Below, piece after piece: positions 61,110-64,000 of a stretch of 64,000 nucleotides of DNA. Each line of letters begins with the position of its first letter. Position 1 is the stretch's first letter. Below the pieces are notes generated by a model. The model did not search any database, was not told the origin of the DNA, and saw only the letters and a list, made by a program, of their open reading frames with translations. A program made the translations under genes and the position numbers. Location: contig OY969556.1 in the NCBI GenBank assembly GCA_963701015.1, positions 1,116,001-1,180,000 of the forward strand, written 5' to 3'. This DNA comes from MFD09286-c1 sp963701015 (lineage in GTDB: Bacteria > Bacteroidota > Bacteroidia > Bacteroidales > DTGW01).

Positions 61110-63275
61110 TTATTGCTTTATCAATTTTGATTGGTGAACTATATTTCCACTTTCAATTACTGTGAGTATATATAAGCCTTTAGGAAGATTGGTAATGGAA
61201 GCATCATTAAGTAAATAACTATTTTCACCCTGGTTATAAGTAATGTGCGCTGATGTGGCAATTTTTCTTCCGTAGGCATCATTTAATTCAAAATAATAAT
61301 TGCCCGGATTTCGTAATTGAAATTTAATATTGAGATTATTTGAAAAAGGGTTTGGGTATATATCAAAATCGTTGTTCGATATTGTAAATGATGAAATATC
61401 AGCGATTGGATAATATAGTTTTGAAATATTGTTATCAATCCACAATAGTCGGTTGGTTAACCATGTTTTGGTTATTGAAATTTCCTGGTCGTAATTATTT
61501 ACTGAATAACATGGATAGAAAAGACTTCCGTCAATTACCGGCCAAACTTCATAATTTCTGATCCTTTCGGTTTTTATATAATTCACCATAGAATCAATTA
61601 CAGCTAAAGCTGAATCGGTATTTAAATAGGTTGCTCGTGCTTTCGCCCAGCTAGCCTGAAACTGATGCACAAAACTTGTATCACGCATTATTTTGGTTAT
61701 CCTGAAGTCGTTATTTGTGGGTTCGGCAAATTGCCATCCGTTGGTTTGACAACCATCCTGAAAATAACCATTCCCCAAAACAATATCGTTGTCCCAAAGC
61801 GGGCCGAACTTCAGTCTGCCGTCCCTGGTAATTTTATCTTTGTACATGAACGTGCTGAAATAATAGCCATCCGGATTTTTAACTGCATCTTCAATAATAA
61901 TATAATCAATTAATGATTGAGGATCCATATATCGCTTATATCCTAAATCGGGATCGAGAAACTTTGCACTGTTCAAAGCATTATAATAACTCGTTAAATA
62001 TTGATTAATATAACTGGTTTGCTGTGGCTGTATATCTTCATCTTTGGGGTAAGTAATCTGCAAAGCCGCATTGTTGGGCTTATCATATTTCATAATGTAA
62101 CCTCCGGTAACATCCGCTCCGGTTATATCGGTTGTTTTTAATTTTGCAATATTTACACGGTTCGAATCTCTTTTAATTTTTTCAGTCATTATATACAATC
62201 CTAAAAATTCACCATCTAAAATAAATTCACAATACCTTGTCCTGGTTTCATAATGGCCTTGTCTTCGTCCTAAATAGAAAGTAAATTCATTGCGGATGAT
62301 ACTTTTATCGGTAAATTGTGCCGATAAAATCCAATCATTCTCGGCAGGCATTCCCATAATTGGCACATTATTGTTATTGCCAAGGCTGTCTTCAGTTTCA
62401 ACAGAGAAACTCTTTTTTGGAAAATCGGCTGATGATTGTCCATGGATTTTTATTGAAATATATCCATTGTAATTATTGAAAGTGTCTTTTAATCGGTTAT
62501 ATTTTCCTTCATTATTATATATAATTCCCATTTTTCCTTTAAAGGTTGAATCTTCATAAGGAACGCCATAACCATTGGTGTTTATTACAACTATGGGAAA
62601 TAATGATGAATCAATAGCAACTTGTCTTAAATAATAATCCTGGTATAAGGCATATTGATGCCCTGTAATGTCAGCCAATGAACAATTGAATGATAAATCG
62701 GAGCCATTAATACTATCATTATGGACCTGAACCGATAATATATTAGCCCCATTTAATAAATATTTATTTACCAATGAACTATCAATATAATATCCGGAAA
62801 TTGGCCTGTAATAATTTCTATAATTATATGCTTTATGTGTTCGGTCTGTTATCCTGTTGTAAGGTATAAAATCACCCTGTTTTCCTAAATTAGTCCTTGC
62901 AATTTCATGACCGTTTAAATAGGCTACAAAACCATCGTTGTAATCGTTGTAAAGACATAAGGTGTGGATATTATTTTTGGAAGGAATAGTAAAACGCATG
63001 CGCAAATAAACCGAAGTTGTTTTTGGAATTTTTGTAATAATATCGGTTGTGTCTTTTACTTTTAAAAAAGTAATAAATTCATTGTAACCAATTCTTCCGC
63101 TATCTTTCAACCACGCATTATCGTTAAAACTAACTTCACGCCACGTAGAATCGGGTTCTTGTGTTCCTAGCAAATATTTACAGTTTGAATTATTAGTAAT
63201 TAAGTAGGTTTGTGAAAAACTTTTTGCCTGTAAAATGGTTAACAAAAAGATAAGAATTCGAAATTTAGTTTGCAT
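61110..63275 (-). CDS. CotH-kinase-family secreted protein with T9SS sorting domain
   Basis: A 721-residue exported protein: signal peptide about 1-21 (KSFSQ). A jellyroll-like domain follows (about 25-205, with VYLRMRFTIP, YLNGHEIARTN and NILSVQVHND). The CotH domain, about 225-600, includes KIHGQSSADFPKKSFSVE, GEFLGLYIMTEKI, GGYIMKYDKPNN and FGPLWDNDIVLGN; CotH proteins are atypical protein kinases in spore formers and fungi. The last 75 residues are a T9SS type A sorting domain (IYPNPFSNNLNI to LPKGLYILTVIESG). Surface display by T9SS is expected; kinase activity is untested inference. Confidence 0.9.
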   Translation of the reverse strand: MQTKFRILIFLLTILQAKSFSQTYLITNNSNCKYLLGTQEPDSTWREVSFNDNAWLKDSGRIGYNEFITFLKVKDTTDIITKIPKTTSVYLRMRFTIPSKNNIHTLCLYNDYNDGFVAYLNGHEIARTNLGKQGDFIPYNRITDRTHKAYNYRNYYRPISGYYIDSSLVNKYLLNGANILSVQVHNDSINGSDLSFNCSLADITGHQYALYQDYYLRQVAIDSSLFPIVVINTNGYGVPYEDSTFKGKMGIIYNNEGKYNRLKDTFNNYNGYISIKIHGQSSADFPKKSFSVETEDSLGNNNNVPIMGMPAENDWILSAQFTDKSIIRNEFTFYLGRRQGHYETRTRYCEFILDGEFLGLYIMTEKIKRDSNRVNIAKLKTTDITGADVTGGYIMKYDKPNNAALQITYPKDEDIQPQQTSYINQYLTSYYNALNSAKFLDPDLGYKRYMDPQSLIDYIIIEDAVKNPDGYYFSTFMYKDKITRDGRLKFGPLWDNDIVLGNGYFQDGCQTNGWQFAEPTNNDFRITKIMRDTSFVHQFQASWAKARATYLNTDSALAVIDSMVNYIKTERIRNYEVWPVIDGSLFYPCYSVNNYDQEISITKTWLTNRLLWIDNNISKLYYPIADISSFTISNNDFDIYPNPFSNNLNIKFQLRNPGNYYFELNDAYGRKIATSAHITYNQGENSYLLNDASITNLPKGLYILTVIESGNIVHQSKLIKQ

Positions 63276-63352
63276 AAATATTTAGTTTAGTATTTCTTTA
63301 ACGCGAAAAGAAAAATTATTGAAACAAATTTGTATTAAAATTATAATTCTAC

Positions 63353-63483
63353 TTTAACAAATTAGAAAACCAAACTGTTTTTACCCTTAATCCCTAAAGG
63401 GAACAGTTTGATTTTCAGCTTTCACCCTTTAGGGTTTGGGGTAAAGAAAGCTGAAAATCATAGAAGTTTGTTAATTTGTTAAA
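63353..63483. repeat. Nested inverted-repeat element (tandem hairpins inside 12-bp terminal inverted repeats)
   Basis: Outer arms TTTAACAAATTA (63353-63364) and TAATTTGTTAAA (63472-63483) are perfectly complementary. Inside are two hairpins: CAAACTGTT (63371-63379) with AACAGTTTG (63402-63410), and TGATTTTCAGCTTTC (63409-63423) with GAAAGCTGAAAATCA (63446-63460), a perfect 15-bp stem. The inner loops hold CCCTAAAGGG and its complement CCCTTTAGGG. The layout is MITE- or REP-like; it could also act as a bidirectional terminator between cotH and larE. Confidence 0.75.
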
Positions 63484-63524
63484 TTAGGCTCAAATAGTAA
63501 TAACTAATTCTAAAAGTAATTAAA

Positions 63525-64000
63525 ATGATAGAAAATCCAAAATATTCATCCTTAATAAAATACTTGCAAAATCTCGAAAATGTAGCAATTGCTTTTTCAG
63601 GAGGGGTTGATAGTTCATTTTTATTGGCTGCATCGAAAGAGGCGCTTGGTACTAAAGTTGTAGGAATAACAATTGATTCACCGGCATTACCACGCTATGA
63701 ACTCGAAGATGCAATCAGCATTGCCGACAGGGTAGGAGTGAAGCATGTAATTTTGCAGTCGAATGAAATTGAGGAAGATGTACGTTCGAACCCTGAAAAC
63801 CGTTGTTATTTCTGCAAAAAAACAGAATATGGTTCTGTAAAGGATGAAGCGTTAAAATTGGGTATTAAATATGTGCTGGATGGCAGTAATGTTGACGATT
63901 TAAAAGATTATCGCCCTGGAATGAAGGCAACAGGTGAATTACAGGTATTAAGCCCCCTATTGGAGAATAAAATAACGAAAGCTGAAATACGCGAGTTTTC
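63525..64000 (+). CDS. larE: LarE-like ATP-dependent sulfur transferase, partial (runs off the window)
   Basis: First 158 codons of a PP-loop protein. The adenylation motif AFSGGVDSSFLL stands at about residues 23-34, then TIDSPALPRYELEDA, ENRCYFCKKTEYG with two Cys near residues 92-95, and DGSNVDDLKDYRPGMKA, all as in LarE, which inserts sulfur into the nickel-pincer nucleotide cofactor of lactate racemase. No other lar gene is seen because the window ends here. The ATG at 63525 follows the nested repeat by 41 bases. Confidence 0.88.
   Translation, partial: MIENPKYSSLIKYLQNLENVAIAFSGGVDSSFLLAASKEALGTKVVGITIDSPALPRYELEDAISIADRVGVKHVILQSNEIEEDVRSNPENRCYFCKKTEYGSVKDEALKLGIKYVLDGSNVDDLKDYRPGMKATGELQVLSPLLENKITKAEIREF

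Noticed and set aside
63353..63483. CRISPR or integron attC site
   Set aside because: There is no spacer-repeat periodicity, no cas or integrase gene, and the symmetry is that of nested inverted repeats.

Overview
The window is AT-rich bacterial chromosome from a member of the Bacteroidota (Bacteroidetes). Three predicted secreted proteins carry the C-terminal sorting domain of the type IX secretion system (the DUF362 protein, the GH5 cellulase and the CotH protein). There is a DUF5916/CBM9-like outer-membrane protein and an OstA-like LPS transport protein, and several genes are preceded by the Bacteroidota promoter motif TTTG-N19-TAnnTTTG instead of a Shine-Dalgarno site. A trimeric [FeFe] hydrogenase and LarE suggest an anaerobic or fermentative lifestyle; this is inference. 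No rRNA, tRNA, CRISPR array, prophage or insertion sequence was recognised.

Layout. 0.1-6 kb: HtrA-type protease, PAP2 phosphatase, a small membrane protein, a DUF362 protein with a T9SS tail and a propeller lipoprotein. 6.4-11.9 kb: an electron-bifurcating-type [FeFe] hydrogenase operon (NuoE-like, NuoF-like fused to a GltD/NfnB-like flavoprotein, and HydA). 11.9-20 kb: an SDR-like protein, an orphan solute-binding lipoprotein, class I aldolase, a DUF885 protein, a GH2 glycosidase and a four-helix-bundle protein. 20-30.5 kb: a SpoIIE-type phosphatase, an alpha/beta hydrolase, a shortened acylphosphatase, GH5 cellulase, GNAT acetyltransferase, glutathione peroxidase, TrmD, a DUF5916 protein and NadD. 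30.8-38 kb: GuaB, then three periplasmic foldase/chaperone genes and an OstA-like gene, an outer-membrane biogenesis block. 38.5-43.3 kb: a TetR-controlled HlyD/EmrB/TolC multidrug efflux operon with a clear promoter-operator. 43.4-45.7 kb: a TolB-like propeller and an aldehyde dehydrogenase. 45.7-52.1 kb: a three-gene minus-strand operon that looks like a Pga/Pel-type exopolysaccharide system (UDP-GlcNAc 2-epimerase, a 1312-aa deacetylase-hydrolase, a processive GT2). 52.3-55.4 kb: a lysine-rich secreted protein, a SET-domain protein and a 606-aa protein of unknown function. 55.4-61 kb: 6-phosphofructokinase and polyphosphate glucokinase, Gmk, YicC, a DUF3108 protein and TrxB. 61-64 kb: a CotH-family T9SS protein, a nested inverted repeat and the start of larE.

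Four genes (the hydB-like gene, emrB, ppgK and the DUF3108 gene) are each split by a single-base change although both halves match one protein. This looks more like base-call or assembly errors than four independent inactivations. The most interesting candidates are the hydrogenase with a fused NADP(H)-type flavoprotein module, the exopolysaccharide operon, the SET-domain gene beside a lysine-rich protein, and the nested inverted repeat before larE.
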